A stretch of DNA of 64,000 nucleotides from Streptomyces camelliae (GCF_027625935.1 NZ_CP115300.1:5456001-5520000), one strand, 5' to 3'; positions 1 to 8,459 are shown, counted from the stretch's first letter. Program-made: numbers and translations. The notes: a model not told the origin generated them from the letters alone.

Positions 1-446
1 CGGACCTCGTCGGCCGCAAGGCGGGCAACGAGAACGCCTGGTGCCCGCCCAACGCCCAGCACGCGCTGCGCCAGGCCCGGGTCCTCGGCGACAACGTGGT
101 CTCCGGTATGCGGGGCTTCCCGCAGAAGGAGTACGAGCACGCCAACAAGGGTGCGGTCGCCGGTCTCGGCCTGCACAAGGGCGTGGCGATGATCGTCATG
201 GGCAAGATGAAGATCAAGCTCAAGGGCCGCCTCGCCTGGTACATGCACCGTGGCTACCACGGTCTGGCGATGCCGACCTGGAACCGCAAGATCCGCGTCT
301 TCGCCGACTGGACCCTGAGCATGTTCCTCAAGCGCGAGGTCGTCTCCCTCGGCGCCATGGAGAACCCCCGCGAGGAGTTCTACGAGGCCGCCAAGCCGGC
401 GCCGGTCGCCGCCGCGAAGACCGAGGAGAAGGCCAAGGCCTCCTGA
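1..446 (+). CDS. ndh: Type II NADH dehydrogenase, 3' part
   Basis: This is the last 147 residues of a non-proton-pumping NADH:quinone oxidoreductase; the reading frame is already open at base 3 and the start lies before the window. The visible part has the end of the FAD-binding fold (CPPNAQHALRQA, which lines the flavin in this family) followed by the C-terminal membrane-anchoring region with the segment GRLAWYMHRGYHG and an amphipathic helix WTLSMFL. The tail is rich in Ala, Lys and Glu. The enzyme oxidises cytosolic NADH and passes electrons to menaquinone on the inner face of the membrane. The gene is followed by a strong hairpin at 469-510. The family call is firm; the N-terminal nucleotide-binding motifs cannot be seen here. 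Confidence 0.9.
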   Translation, partial: DLVGRKAGNENAWCPPNAQHALRQARVLGDNVVSGMRGFPQKEYEHANKGAVAGLGLHKGVAMIVMGKMKIKLKGRLAWYMHRGYHGLAMPTWNRKIRVFADWTLSMFLKREVVSLGAMENPREEFYEAAKPAPVAAAKTEEKAKAS

Positions 447-468
447 CCTCCGACGGTCGCTGAACCGA

Positions 469-510
469 CCGGAAGACCTCCCGCCATCCGTGGTGCGGGA
501 GGTCTTCCGG
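469..510 (+). terminator. Rho-independent terminator after ndh
   Basis: A perfect 16-bp inverted repeat (469-484 with 495-510, arms beginning CCGGAAGACC) with a 10-base loop is followed by CGTTTTCG. It lies 23 bases after the ndh stop codon and before cfa. Confidence 0.85.
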
Positions 511-622
511 CGTTTTCGGGGGTGATCGGGGGTACTTGGTAGGCCGATTGCGGGATTACGGGGAGTGGCCGACGTCGTTTACGTGGTAACCGGCATCCGG
601 GATCTCGTCTTGGAGGTGTGCC

Positions 623-1915
623 ATGGCGGACGCCGCGTCGCGGCTGAGGAGTCTTGCCGAGCAGGTACTGGGAACACCGCTGCCGCTCCGGCTGCGGGCC
701 TGGGACGGATCGCAGGCCGGGCCGCCGGACGCGCCGGCGCTGGTCGTGCGCAACCGCCGCGCCCTGCGCCGGATGCTGTTCAAACCGGGTGAACTCGGCC
801 TCGCCCGCGCCTGGGTCGCCGGTGACCTGGACATCGAGGGCGACCTGTACACCGCCCTCGACGCGATGGCGGCCCTGGTGTGGGAGCGCGGGGAGGACTC
901 CAGGACCCTCCTCCAGGCCCTGCGCGACCCGGACGTACGCGCCGCCGCCCGCGACCTGCTCAAGCTCGTCGGCCTCCCGTTCCCGCCCGCCCCGCCGCGC
1001 GAGGAGGTGCGCAGGCCCCGCAGGCATCTGCACAGCCGGCACACCGACAAGCGGGCCATCAGCCACCACTACGACGTCGGCAACGACTTCTACGAGCTCG
1101 TCCTGGGCCCGTCCATGGTGTACTCCTGCGCATACTGGGAGGACGGCGGCTCGCTTGAGTCCGCCCAGCGCGACAAGCTCGAACTCATCTGCGCCAAGCT
1201 CGGCCTGAAGGAGGGTCAGCGGCTGCTGGACGTCGGCTGCGGCTGGGGCTCGATGGCCATCCACGCGGCCCGCGAGCACGGCGTGAGCGTCGTCGGGATC
1301 ACCCTTTCCCAGGAACAGGCCGCCTACGCCCGTAAGCGGGTCGCCGACGAGGGACTGGCCGACCGGGTGGAGATCCGCGTCCAGGACTACCGGGACGTGA
1401 CGGACGGGCCCTTCGACGCCATCTCCTCCATCGGCATGGCCGAACACGTCGGCGCCGAACGCTATCTGGAGTACGCCAACCAGCTGTACACGCTGCTCAA
1501 GCCGGGCGGACGGCTGCTCAACCACCAGATCGCCCGCCGTCCGCAGCGCGACGAATCGGCGTACGAGGTGGACGCGTTCATCGACGCCTACGTCTTCCCC
1601 GACGGTGAGCTCGCACCCGTAGGCACCACGGTCACCCAGCTGGAGCGCGCCGGGTTCGAGGTGCGGGACGTGGAGTCGATCCGCGAGCACTACGCCCGCA
1701 CCCTGCGGCAGTGGGTCGCCAACCTGGAGGCGGACTGGGCCCGCGCGGTCCGGCTCACCAGCCCCGGCCGGGCCCGTGTCTGGCGGCTGTACATGGCCGC
1801 CTGCGCGCTGGCCTTCGAACGCAACCGCATCGGCGTCAACCAGGTCCTGGCCGTCCGCACTCCGGAGTCGGGTTCTTCCGGGCTGCGGCTGCGCACCCGC
1901 ACCTGGCACGCCTGA
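623..1915 (+). CDS. cfa: Cyclopropane-fatty-acyl-phospholipid synthase
   Basis: A 430-residue SAM-dependent methyltransferase that adds a methylene bridge to unsaturated acyl chains of membrane phospholipids. The N-terminal 130 residues form the lipid-binding region. The family hallmarks HHYDVGNDFY (about 148-157) and YSCAYW (about 167-172) come next, then the SAM-binding glycine loop LLDVGCGWGS (about 201-210) and the C-terminal FERNRIGVNQVL. The length fits bacterial Cfa proteins. The ATG at 623 follows GGAGG by about seven bases, so the start is well supported. It stands alone between two hairpins and is convergent with the ABC exporter genes. A mycolic-acid-type methyltransferase is less likely, because no mycolate genes are nearby. 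Confidence 0.92.
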   Translation: MADAASRLRSLAEQVLGTPLPLRLRAWDGSQAGPPDAPALVVRNRRALRRMLFKPGELGLARAWVAGDLDIEGDLYTALDAMAALVWERGEDSRTLLQALRDPDVRAAARDLLKLVGLPFPPAPPREEVRRPRRHLHSRHTDKRAISHHYDVGNDFYELVLGPSMVYSCAYWEDGGSLESAQRDKLELICAKLGLKEGQRLLDVGCGWGSMAIHAAREHGVSVVGITLSQEQAAYARKRVADEGLADRVEIRVQDYRDVTDGPFDAISSIGMAEHVGAERYLEYANQLYTLLKPGGRLLNHQIARRPQRDESAYEVDAFIDAYVFPDGELAPVGTTVTQLERAGFEVRDVESIREHYARTLRQWVANLEADWARAVRLTSPGRARVWRLYMAACALAFERNRIGVNQVLAVRTPESGSSGLRLRTRTWHA

Positions 1916-1920
1916 CACGG

Positions 1921-1958
1921 CGAGGGGCCCCGCTCCGGTGACGGAACGGGGCCCCTCG
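1921..1958. terminator. Bidirectional terminator between cfa and ABC permease
   Basis: A 12-bp GC-rich inverted repeat (CGAGGGGCCCCG at 1921-1932 with its complement at 1947-1958) lies between the convergent stop codons of cfa and the permease gene. It can serve both strands. Confidence 0.75.
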
Positions 1959-1971
1959 CACTGCCGTACGG

Positions 1972-4500
1972 CTACTCGGCCTTGATCGCCGTCAGCATGT
2001 TGAGCCTGGCCGCGCGCCGGGCCGGCCACAGGGCGGCCAGGACGCCGACCGCGCCCGCCAGCAGCAGGAAGACCGCCATCCGGCCCCAGGGCAGGACCAG
2101 TTCGTACGTCGGCATCTTCGTGCCCAGCAGCTGCCCGGCCGCCCAGCCGAAGAACACGCCCAGGCCGACGCCGAGCACGCCGCCGAACAGGGAGATCACC
2201 AGGGATTCCAGCCGGACCATCCGCTTGACCGCCTTGCGGTCCAGGCCGATCGCGCGGAGCATGCCGATCTCCTGGGAGCGCTCGAAGACCGACATGGCCA
2301 GGGTGTTGATGACTCCGAGGACCGCGACGATCACCGCCATGCCGAGCAGGCCGTAGAGCATGTTCAGCATCGTCGTGAAGATCTTCGCGATGGCGTTGGA
2401 GATGTCCTGCTTGTCCTGGACCCTGATGGCAGGGTTGGAGTCGAGAGCCTTGACGAGCCTGTCCTTGGTGGCGCTGGAGGCGCCGCCCGCGGTCTTGACC
2501 ATGACGTCGCTGTCGGTCGGGTGGGGCAGGTGCGGAGTGAGGGCCTTGTTGTCGACCAGGATCTCCTTGAACATCTCGTTGCCCTTGTAGACACCGGCGA
2601 CCGTCAGCTTCTGCCGCTTGCCGTCCTCGTAGCGCACGGTGAAGACCGACCCGGCCTTCCAGCCGTGCGACTTGGCGGTGTCCTCGTCCACGGTGACCCG
2701 GGAGCCGCTCACCTCGAAGGTGCCCTGCTCCATCTCCAGATGGGTCAGTGCGCCGATCGCGGAGCCGTTGACGCCGGTCAGCACCTCGTTGGAGCCGTCG
2801 ATCCGGGAGACGGCACGGCGCAGGGGGCTGCTGTCGGTCACGCCGTCGGTCGCGGCGATCTTCTTCGCCACGTCAGGGGAGAGCGGGTCGCCGTTGGTCA
2901 TCGAGACGACGTAGTCCGCACGCAGCGACGAACTGGCCATCTTGTCGATCGCTGTCTGCAGGCTGCCCGCCATCACCGTCATGCCGGTGATCAGGGTCAG
3001 GCCGATCATCAGCGCGGAGGCGGTGGCCGCCGTACGGCGCGGGTTGCGCACCGAGTTCTGCCGGGCCAGCTTGCCCGAGACACCGAAGACACGCAGCACC
3101 GGGGCGGCGGCCGCGATCAGCGGCCGGGACAGCAGCGGGGTCAGGATGAACACGCCGATGATGAGCAGCACGGCGCCGATGCCCATCGGAGCCTGGGCGG
3201 AGTCGGCGCTCATCGTCGTGGCCGCGAGGACCACCGCGATGCCGGCCCCCGCGAACAGCGCGCCGAACGTGTTGCGCAGCACCAGCGACTTGGTGGTGGC
3301 CTTGGCGTGCACGCTGCTCATCGCCGCCACCGGCGGGATCTTCGCAGCCCGGCGGGCGGGCAGCCAGGCGGCCAGCATGGTGATGAGGATGCCGACCGCG
3401 AGGGCGGACATGACGGTCCCGGGGGTGATCACCAGCGGCCCGTCGGGCACGCTCGCGCCGAAGGAGCCGAGCAGCGAACGCAGTCCGGCGCCGATGCCGA
3501 CACCCGCGGCGAGCCCGGCCACACCGGCGACCGCGCCGACCGCGAACGCCTCGATCAGCACCGAGCGGGTGACCTGGCGGCGGGAGGCGCCGACCGCGCG
3601 CAGCAGGGCCAGTTCGCGGGTGCGCTGGGCGACCAGCATGGTGAAGGTGTTGGCGATGATGAACGTGCCGACGAACAGCGCGATACCGGCGAACACCAGC
3701 AGGGCCTGCTTCAGGCCGCTCATGGAGGCGGCGATCTGCTTCGCCTGGTCGTCGGCGAGCTGCTTGCCGGTGGTGGTCTCCACCAGATGCGCGGGCAGGG
3801 CCTTGTCCAGCTCGGCCTTCAGCGCGGACTGGCTGGTGCCGGCCGCGGCCTTGACGTCGATCTCGTCGTACGTGCCCGCCTTGTCGAACAGCTTCTGCGC
3901 GGTCGGCGTGTCGAACAGGGCGAGGCTGCCGCCGGCGGAGACGTTGCCGTCGTCGGTGGTGAAGATGCCGGCCAGGGTCGGGGTGAGGACAGGGCCGTTC
4001 ACGGACAGGCGCACGGTGTCGCCGACCCGGTAGCCGGCGCGCTCGGCGGTCCTGGAGTCGAGCAGGACCTCACCCGCACCGCGCGGGGCGTGACCGCTCA
4101 CCAGCGGGTAGCGGGCGTCCTTGGTGCTCCAGTAATTGCCGCCGTTGGACTGCCAGTCGCCGCCGACCAGCTTGCCGTCCTTGTCGGCGACGGCGGTGAA
4201 GCCGCTGACGACACCGGTCGCGGAGGCGGCGCCGGGGACCTTCGCGGCCTTGTCCAGGACCCCCTGGGTCAGATCGGACAGCTTGCCGACCTGGTCGCCC
4301 TTGGAGTCCTGGTACTTGGGCTGTACGGCGACGTCGACCTGGTCGAAGCCCTTGGCGGAGCTCTTCTGGTAGGCGTCGGAGACGGTGTTGGTGAAGACGA
4401 GCGTCCCGGACACGAACGCCACGCCGAGCATGACGGCGAGCACGGTCATCAGGAGCCGGGCCTTGTGCGCGAGGACGTTGCGCAGGGCGGTGCGGAACAT
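1972..4500 (-). CDS. ABC transporter permease, FtsX/MacB type
   Basis: An 842-residue permease with two FtsX-type membrane domains and two large extracytoplasmic loops. The first membrane helix lies at about residues 17-36 after the N-terminal RTALRNVLAHKAR. A triple-helix FtsX block in the middle carries the usual RTRELALLRAVGASRRQV. The C-terminal block carries ERSQEIGMLRAIGL. Such proteins move lipids or peptides or act as mechanotransducers and do not import solutes. Its ATG (4500-4498) overlaps the stop of the ATP-binding gene as TGATG, so the two are translationally coupled and form one exporter. The substrate is unknown. A longer open frame upstream of 4500 is the overlap with the partner gene and is not used. 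Confidence 0.9.
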   Translation of the reverse strand: MFRTALRNVLAHKARLLMTVLAVMLGVAFVSGTLVFTNTVSDAYQKSSAKGFDQVDVAVQPKYQDSKGDQVGKLSDLTQGVLDKAAKVPGAASATGVVSGFTAVADKDGKLVGGDWQSNGGNYWSTKDARYPLVSGHAPRGAGEVLLDSRTAERAGYRVGDTVRLSVNGPVLTPTLAGIFTTDDGNVSAGGSLALFDTPTAQKLFDKAGTYDEIDVKAAAGTSQSALKAELDKALPAHLVETTTGKQLADDQAKQIAASMSGLKQALLVFAGIALFVGTFIIANTFTMLVAQRTRELALLRAVGASRRQVTRSVLIEAFAVGAVAGVAGLAAGVGIGAGLRSLLGSFGASVPDGPLVITPGTVMSALAVGILITMLAAWLPARRAAKIPPVAAMSSVHAKATTKSLVLRNTFGALFAGAGIAVVLAATTMSADSAQAPMGIGAVLLIIGVFILTPLLSRPLIAAAAPVLRVFGVSGKLARQNSVRNPRRTAATASALMIGLTLITGMTVMAGSLQTAIDKMASSSLRADYVVSMTNGDPLSPDVAKKIAATDGVTDSSPLRRAVSRIDGSNEVLTGVNGSAIGALTHLEMEQGTFEVSGSRVTVDEDTAKSHGWKAGSVFTVRYEDGKRQKLTVAGVYKGNEMFKEILVDNKALTPHLPHPTDSDVMVKTAGGASSATKDRLVKALDSNPAIRVQDKQDISNAIAKIFTTMLNMLYGLLGMAVIVAVLGVINTLAMSVFERSQEIGMLRAIGLDRKAVKRMVRLESLVISLFGGVLGVGLGVFFGWAAGQLLGTKMPTYELVLPWGRMAVFLLLAGAVGVLAALWPARRAARLNMLTAIKAE

Positions 4501-5270
4501 CAGGAGGTCCGGCCCTTCGCGTCGAACTGCTTCATTGTGTCGAGGACGGCGTCGGCGGTGGGGCCGTGGATCTCGTCCACGATCCGGCCGTCGGCCAGGA
4601 AGACCACGCGGTCCGCGTAGGCGGCGGCGACCGGGTCGTGGGTCACCATGACGACGGTCTGGCCCAGTTCGCGCACGGAGTTGCGCAGGAAGCCCAGCAC
4701 CTCGGCGCCGGAGCGCGAGTCGAGGTTTCCGGTCGGCTCGTCGCCGAAGATGATGTCCGGCTTGGAGGCGAGGGCGCGGGCGACCGCCACGCGCTGCTGC
4801 TGGCCGCCGGAGAGCTGGGAGGGCCGGTGGCTGAGCCGCCTGGACAGCCCGACCATCTGGATGACCTGATCCAGCCACTGCTTGTCGGCCTTCCGGCCCG
4901 CGATGTCCATCGGAAGGGTGATGTTCTCCAGGGCGGTCAGTGTCGGCAGCAGGTTGAAGGCCTGGAAGATGAAGCCGATCTTGTCCCGGCGGAGCTTGGT
5001 GAGCTGCTTGTCCTTCAGGGAGCCCAGCTCGGTGTCACCGATCCTGACGGACCCCGAGGAGAAGGTGTCCAGGCCGGCCACGCAGTGCATCAGCGTGGAC
5101 TTGCCGGAACCGGACGGGCCCATGATCGCGGTGAACTCGGCCTGCCGGAAGTCGACCGAGACCCGGTCCAGGGCGACCACCCGGGTCTCACCCTGTCCGT
5201 AGATCTTCGACAGCTCCGTGGCGCGTGCGGCCACGGCGGTGGTCCGGCCGGCGGTGGGTGTGGTGGTCAC
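4500..5270 (-). CDS. ABC transporter ATP-binding protein, MacB/LolD type
   Basis: A 256-residue ATPase that powers the adjacent FtsX-type permease. Visible motifs in order are Walker A GPSGSGKST (about 51-59), signature LSGGQQQRVAVARAL, Walker B IIFGDEPTG and the switch histidine in VMVTHDP. I place the start at the GTG at 5270 because it follows AGGAG with nine bases between. An upstream in-frame ATG at 5321 would add 17 residues and lacks a clear ribosome-binding site. It is the first gene of the exporter operon. The region upstream carries 10-bp direct repeats and an inverted repeat that could be control sites. Confidence 0.9.
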   Translation of the reverse strand: MTTTPTAGRTTAVAARATELSKIYGQGETRVVALDRVSVDFRQAEFTAIMGPSGSGKSTLMHCVAGLDTFSSGSVRIGDTELGSLKDKQLTKLRRDKIGFIFQAFNLLPTLTALENITLPMDIAGRKADKQWLDQVIQMVGLSRRLSHRPSQLSGGQQQRVAVARALASKPDIIFGDEPTGNLDSRSGAEVLGFLRNSVRELGQTVVMVTHDPVAAAYADRVVFLADGRIVDEIHGPTADAVLDTMKQFDAKGRTS

Positions 5271-5450
5271 GGGAGGGTGCTCCTGTCGGGGGGTGACGTG
5301 TGTTCCTGGGGACCGCTCCATCGTCTCGGCGGGAAGGGCGCGTGAAGTCAGTCGCTGTTCCGGTTCCGGAGGGCGACTCGGGTCGGACGGGAGACCGCCG
5401 TGTCATACCTGGGGAGGACCGCCGACCCTGAGGGCCGGGCGGTGAAGACC

Positions 5451-5480
5451 ATGTCGAACGTTGTCGAACGATGTCGAGAA
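5451..5480. repeat. Three 10-bp direct repeats upstream of the exporter operon
   Basis: The blocks ATGTCGAACG, TTGTCGAACG and ATGTCGAGAA follow one another without a gap. The period of ten bases is about one helical turn, as in arrays where a regulator binds the same face of the DNA. The array is about 180 bp upstream of the ABC ATPase start and 216 bp upstream of bldA. The regulator is unknown. Confidence 0.5.
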
Positions 5481-5505
5481 CAGGTGGAACGCCCTCGTTC
5501 AGACG

Positions 5506-5525
5506 GTGAAATTCCGTCATTTCAC
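5506..5525. promoter_or_regulatory. Inverted repeat, candidate operator
   Basis: GTGAAAT and ATTTCAC (7-bp arms) are separated by six bases. It resembles the inverted repeat at 5846-5865 in front of pobA (same arm and spacer lengths, shared GTGAA/TTCAC core). The two sites flank bldA. Confidence 0.4.
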
Positions 5526-5661
5526 GTACACGCGTGCCCACCTCGCGTCACGCTGTCTGGCAAGTGCGGATGGCGCGTTCCGCGGGCTGATGCACCCTCA
5601 GACGTCAATAAAATAAGACAACATCGGTCCACCCTTCCGCTGTTCGGGGGATGGGTCCCGA

Positions 5662-5667
5662 TAGGCT
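5662..5667 (+). promoter_or_regulatory. Putative -10 element of bldA
   Basis: TAGGCT matches the -10 consensus of the principal Streptomyces sigma factor. It lies 29 bases before the mature tRNA 5' end, giving a short leader. No convincing -35 hexamer is seen at the usual distance. The preceding stretch around 5606-5622 is unusually AT-rich for this genome. Confidence 0.4.
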
Positions 5668-5695
5668 CGGTTCCTCGACGCGGAGCCCATGGCCT

Positions 5696-5782
5696 GCCCG
5701 GATGGTGGAATGCAGACACGGCGAGCTTAAACCTCGCTGCCCCTTCGCGGGCGTGCCGGTTCAAGTCCGGCTCCGGGCACCA
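5696..5782 (+). tRNA. bldA: tRNA-Leu (anticodon TAA), bldA
   Basis: An 87-nt class II tRNA including an encoded CCA end. The acceptor stem pairs 5696-5702 (GCCCGGA) with 5772-5778, with discriminator A at 5779 and CCA at 5780-5782. The anticodon stem pairs GCGAG (5721-5725) with CTCGC (5733-5737). The loop CTTAAAC puts TAA at 5728-5730, so it reads UUA. A long variable arm follows (GCCCC TTCG CGGGCG region) and the T arm has GGTTCAAGTCC. In Streptomyces the only tRNA reading UUA is BldA, which controls translation of TTA-containing developmental and antibiotic-regulatory genes. None of the protein genes I read in this window shows an in-frame TTA. Confidence 0.97.
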
Positions 5783-5845
5783 CCGCGCCCCTCGTTCACC
5801 CATTGACATCGGCTACGGCCCGGCGGAGACTCATCGCTCGAAAGT

Positions 5846-5865
5846 TGGTGAAGAAAATTTCACCA
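5846..5865. promoter_or_regulatory. Inverted repeat upstream of pobA, candidate operator
   Basis: TGGTGAA and TTCACCA are separated by six AT-rich bases, 40 bp before the pobA start. A TTGACA-like hexamer lies upstream at 5803-5808. The position suits a repressor or activator of 4-hydroxybenzoate use; no regulator gene lies beside it. Confidence 0.5.
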
Positions 5866-5904
5866 GACGAACAGCAGGCAATATTACGGAAGGGGCGGAG
5901 ACCG

Positions 5905-7080
5905 ATGCGCACCACCGTCGGGATCATCGGAGCGGGTCCGGCCGGGCTGCTGCTCGCGCGGCTGCTGCACCGCGCCGGCATCGACTCGGTCGTCCTGGAG
6001 GCCCACGACCGCGCCTACGTCGAACACCGCCAGCGCGCCGGGATCCTGGAGCAGGGGACCGTGGACGTGCTGCGCGCGGCGGGCGCCGGGGAGCGGATGG
6101 ACCGGGAGGGGCTGCGCCACGACGGCATCGAGCTGCGCTTCGACCGCACCCGCCACCGTGTGGACTTCCCCGGCCTCACCGGCGGACGGTCCGTGATGGT
6201 GTACGCCCAGACCGAGGTGTGCAAGGACCTCATCGCCCTCCAGCTGAAGGAGGGCGGACCGCTGCTGTTCGAGGCGGAGGCGCTCGCCGTCGAGGGCGCC
6301 GAGAGCGACAGCCCGCGGGTGCGGTTCCGCCGCGAGGGGCGCGAGGAGGTGCTGGAGTGTCAGTACGTCGTCGGGTGTGACGGCTTCTGGGGTGTCTCGC
6401 GCAAGGCGGTGCCCGAGTCCCTCTCCCGGGTGCACGAGCGGACGTACCCCTATGCCTGGCTCGGCATCCTCGCCGACGTCGCGCCCTCGCACGACGAACT
6501 CGTCTACGCCCGCCACGACCGCGGCTTCGCCCTGCTGTCGATGCGTTCGCCGTCCGTCTCCCGTCTCTACCTCCAGGTGCCGGCCGGCGCGGAGGCGGGG
6601 GAGTGGACCGACGAGGAGATCTGGTCGGAACTCGACCGGCGCTTCGAGACGGACGACGGCTGGCGGCTGGAGCGCGGGCCGATCACCCAGAAGTCGGTCA
6701 CGCCCATGCGCTCCTTCGTCCACGAACCGATGCGCCACGGCCGGCTCTTCCTCGCCGGCGACGCGGCCCACATCGTCCCGCCGACCGGCGCCAAGGGCCT
6801 GAACCTCGCCGTCGGCGACGTCGTCACCTTCGCCCGTGCGCTCGTCCACGAGCGGGAGACCGGCTCCCCGGACCTCCTCGACGCCTACTCGGCGACCTGT
6901 CTGCGCCGGGTGTGGCAGGCCGAGCGGTTCTCCTACGACATGACGACCCTGCTGCACCCCGCCCCCGACGCCACCCCCTTCGACGCCCGCCTCCAGGTGG
7001 CCCGGCTGGAGCGGATCGCCTCCTCGCGCGCGGCCGAGACCGATCTGGCCGAGGCGTACACGGGGTTCCCGTTCGGGTAG
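5905..7080 (+). CDS. pobA: 4-hydroxybenzoate 3-monooxygenase
   Basis: A 391-residue FAD enzyme that hydroxylates 4-hydroxybenzoate to protocatechuate using NAD(P)H and oxygen, feeding the beta-ketoadipate pathway. The dinucleotide-binding motif GIIGAGPAG is at residues 6-14 and RAGILEQGTVDVL follows in the family-typical place. The second FAD motif GDAAHIVPPTGAKG is at about 285-298. The length matches Pseudomonas PobA (394). The ATG at 5905 is preceded by GGGGCGGAG; an open frame extends upstream to 5803 but has no family similarity. It is monocistronic, downstream of bldA, with an inverted repeat in its leader. No other protocatechuate genes are in the window. Confidence 0.93.
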   Translation: MRTTVGIIGAGPAGLLLARLLHRAGIDSVVLEAHDRAYVEHRQRAGILEQGTVDVLRAAGAGERMDREGLRHDGIELRFDRTRHRVDFPGLTGGRSVMVYAQTEVCKDLIALQLKEGGPLLFEAEALAVEGAESDSPRVRFRREGREEVLECQYVVGCDGFWGVSRKAVPESLSRVHERTYPYAWLGILADVAPSHDELVYARHDRGFALLSMRSPSVSRLYLQVPAGAEAGEWTDEEIWSELDRRFETDDGWRLERGPITQKSVTPMRSFVHEPMRHGRLFLAGDAAHIVPPTGAKGLNLAVGDVVTFARALVHERETGSPDLLDAYSATCLRRVWQAERFSYDMTTLLHPAPDATPFDARLQVARLERIASSRAAETDLAEAYTGFPFG

Positions 7081-7282
7081 GTCGGCCGTTCGAGCGATTT
7101 TCTCTCGGTTCGGTAGCAGCTTCGTCATGGAACGCGATCACCCATGGCCGGGAATCGCCCGCACGCGTAGCGTGTTGGGCAGCACGGCAGGGGAAAGATC
7201 CTCCTCAAGTATCATGGTCGACCCTTTGCCAATCCATTACTCTTTGAGCCAAGGCTGCGCACGGCAGCCATGGAGGAGTGAA

Positions 7283-8143
7283 ATGAGGAGCAGCAACCCG
7301 GTCTTCTCGCGACGGGGGTTCAGCCGCGACAACGGCTACGCCGGCTTCAACACCGCACCGCAGGCCGGGTACGCACAGGGCAACCCGTACGCGCAGAACC
7401 CGTATGCGCAGAACCCGTACGCGCAAGCGGACCTCCAGTACGGCGCGCCGCCCCAGGCACCGGTCACCACCGACCGGATGACGATGGACGACGTCGTCGT
7501 CCGCTCGGCCATGACGCTCGGCACGGTCGCCCTCGGCGCCGTCCTCGCCTGGGCGCTGCTGCCGGTCTCGGCGACGAGCTACGGCCTGGCCGTCGGCTCC
7601 GCGCTGGTCGCGTTCGTCCTGGCGATGGTCCAGAGCTTCAAGCGCACCCCGTCGCCCGCCCTGATCCTGGGCTACGCCGCGTTCGAGGGCGTCTTCCTCG
7701 GCGTCATCAGCGAGATGTACAACAGCCGCTGGAGCGGCGCCCCGTTCCAGGCGGTGCTCGGCACCATGGCGGTCGCCGGCGCGACCCTGCTCGTCTACAA
7801 GGCGGGCTGGATCCGCGTCACCGCCCGCTACGCCCGGATGGGCCTCGCCATCGCGATGGCCTTCATGGTCGTCATGGCGGTCAACCTGCTGCTGGTCGTC
7901 TTCGGCGTCGCCGAGAACGGCGGCCTGCGCAGCTTCGGCCCGCTCGGCGCCCTGGTCGGCATCGTCGCCATTCTCATCGGCGCGTTCTTCCTCACGCTGG
8001 ACTTCAAGCAGATCGAGGACGGCATCGCCTACGGCGCCCCGCGGAACGAGTCCTGGCTCGCCGCGTTCGGTCTCACCATGACCCTGGTGTGGATCTACGT
8101 CGAGATGCTGCGGCTGGTGGCCATCTTCACCAACAACGACTAG
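7283..8143 (+). CDS. Bax inhibitor-1/YccA family membrane protein
   Basis: A 286-residue integral membrane protein. After a soluble N-terminus of about 70 residues there are seven hydrophobic segments and a terminal charged stretch, as in the BI-1/YccA family (members include pH-gated calcium leak channels). The soluble part contains three 15-bp DNA repeats at 7382-7426 giving NPYAQ three times. ATG 7283 follows GGAGGAG with four bases between, so the start is firm. The gene ends before a strong terminator. Its physiological role in Streptomyces is not known. Confidence 0.88.
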   Translation: MRSSNPVFSRRGFSRDNGYAGFNTAPQAGYAQGNPYAQNPYAQNPYAQADLQYGAPPQAPVTTDRMTMDDVVVRSAMTLGTVALGAVLAWALLPVSATSYGLAVGSALVAFVLAMVQSFKRTPSPALILGYAAFEGVFLGVISEMYNSRWSGAPFQAVLGTMAVAGATLLVYKAGWIRVTARYARMGLAIAMAFMVVMAVNLLLVVFGVAENGGLRSFGPLGALVGIVAILIGAFFLTLDFKQIEDGIAYGAPRNESWLAAFGLTMTLVWIYVEMLRLVAIFTNND

Positions 8144-8191
8144 CGGGCACGCTCGCCGGCCGGCAGCCGGCCGAAAGAGTCCGCTGAGCGA

Positions 8192-8222
8192 AGGGCCCCG
8201 GGTTCCGACCCGGGGCCCTTTT
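8192..8222 (+). terminator. Terminator after the BI-1 family gene
   Basis: A 12-bp inverted repeat (AGGGCCCCGGGT, 8192-8203, with 8208-8219), a TCCG tetraloop and a short T run ending at 8222. It also lies just past the stop of the opposite-strand gene at 8229. Confidence 0.85.
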
Positions 8223-8228
8223 CGCGTC

Positions 8229-8459
8229 TCAGAGCAGCTTGCGGGCCGCCCTCCTCAAGTCGTACTCGTGCACGATCGCCTTCGCGTGGCCGTACGCGAG
8301 GTCGTACTCGTGCCTGAGCCAGCTGACCTTCTCCTCGAAGCGGAACAGTGCGGGGCCTTCTTCTACGGTGCGCAGCCAGTCGGAGACTTCACGACCGGTG
8401 CAGTGGGGGATGCGGGCGAGCAGATTGCGATGGGTCTCCTCGGAGAAGAGCTGGGACAT
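8229..8459 (-). CDS. Small DUF4287-like protein
   Basis: A 76-residue soluble protein. It matches the DUF4287 pattern: an aromatic-rich core with TGREVSDWL (about 21-29), then KVSWLRHEYDLAYGHAKAIVHEY (about 44-66 overall). Proteins of this domain have no settled function. The ATG at 8459 is taken because the similarity begins there, although the frame stays open for another 600 bases upstream. It is convergent with the BI-1 gene and divergent from the small gene at 8559. Confidence 0.75.
   Translation of the reverse strand: MSQLFSEETHRNLLARIPHCTGREVSDWLRTVEEGPALFRFEEKVSWLRHEYDLAYGHAKAIVHEYDLRRAARKLL

Noticed and set aside
380..2029. Long minus-strand open frame opposite cfa
   Set aside because: It mirrors the cfa codons, has no ribosome-binding site and no family resemblance; long antisense frames are normal at this GC content.
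2521..4620. 699-residue plus-strand open frame opposite the ABC permease
   Set aside because: Low-complexity Gly/Arg/Asp composition typical of antisense frames; the permease on the other strand has clear motifs.
5400..6380. 326-codon open frame running through bldA into pobA
   Set aside because: It overlaps the tRNA and reads pobA in the wrong frame; composition is antisense-like.
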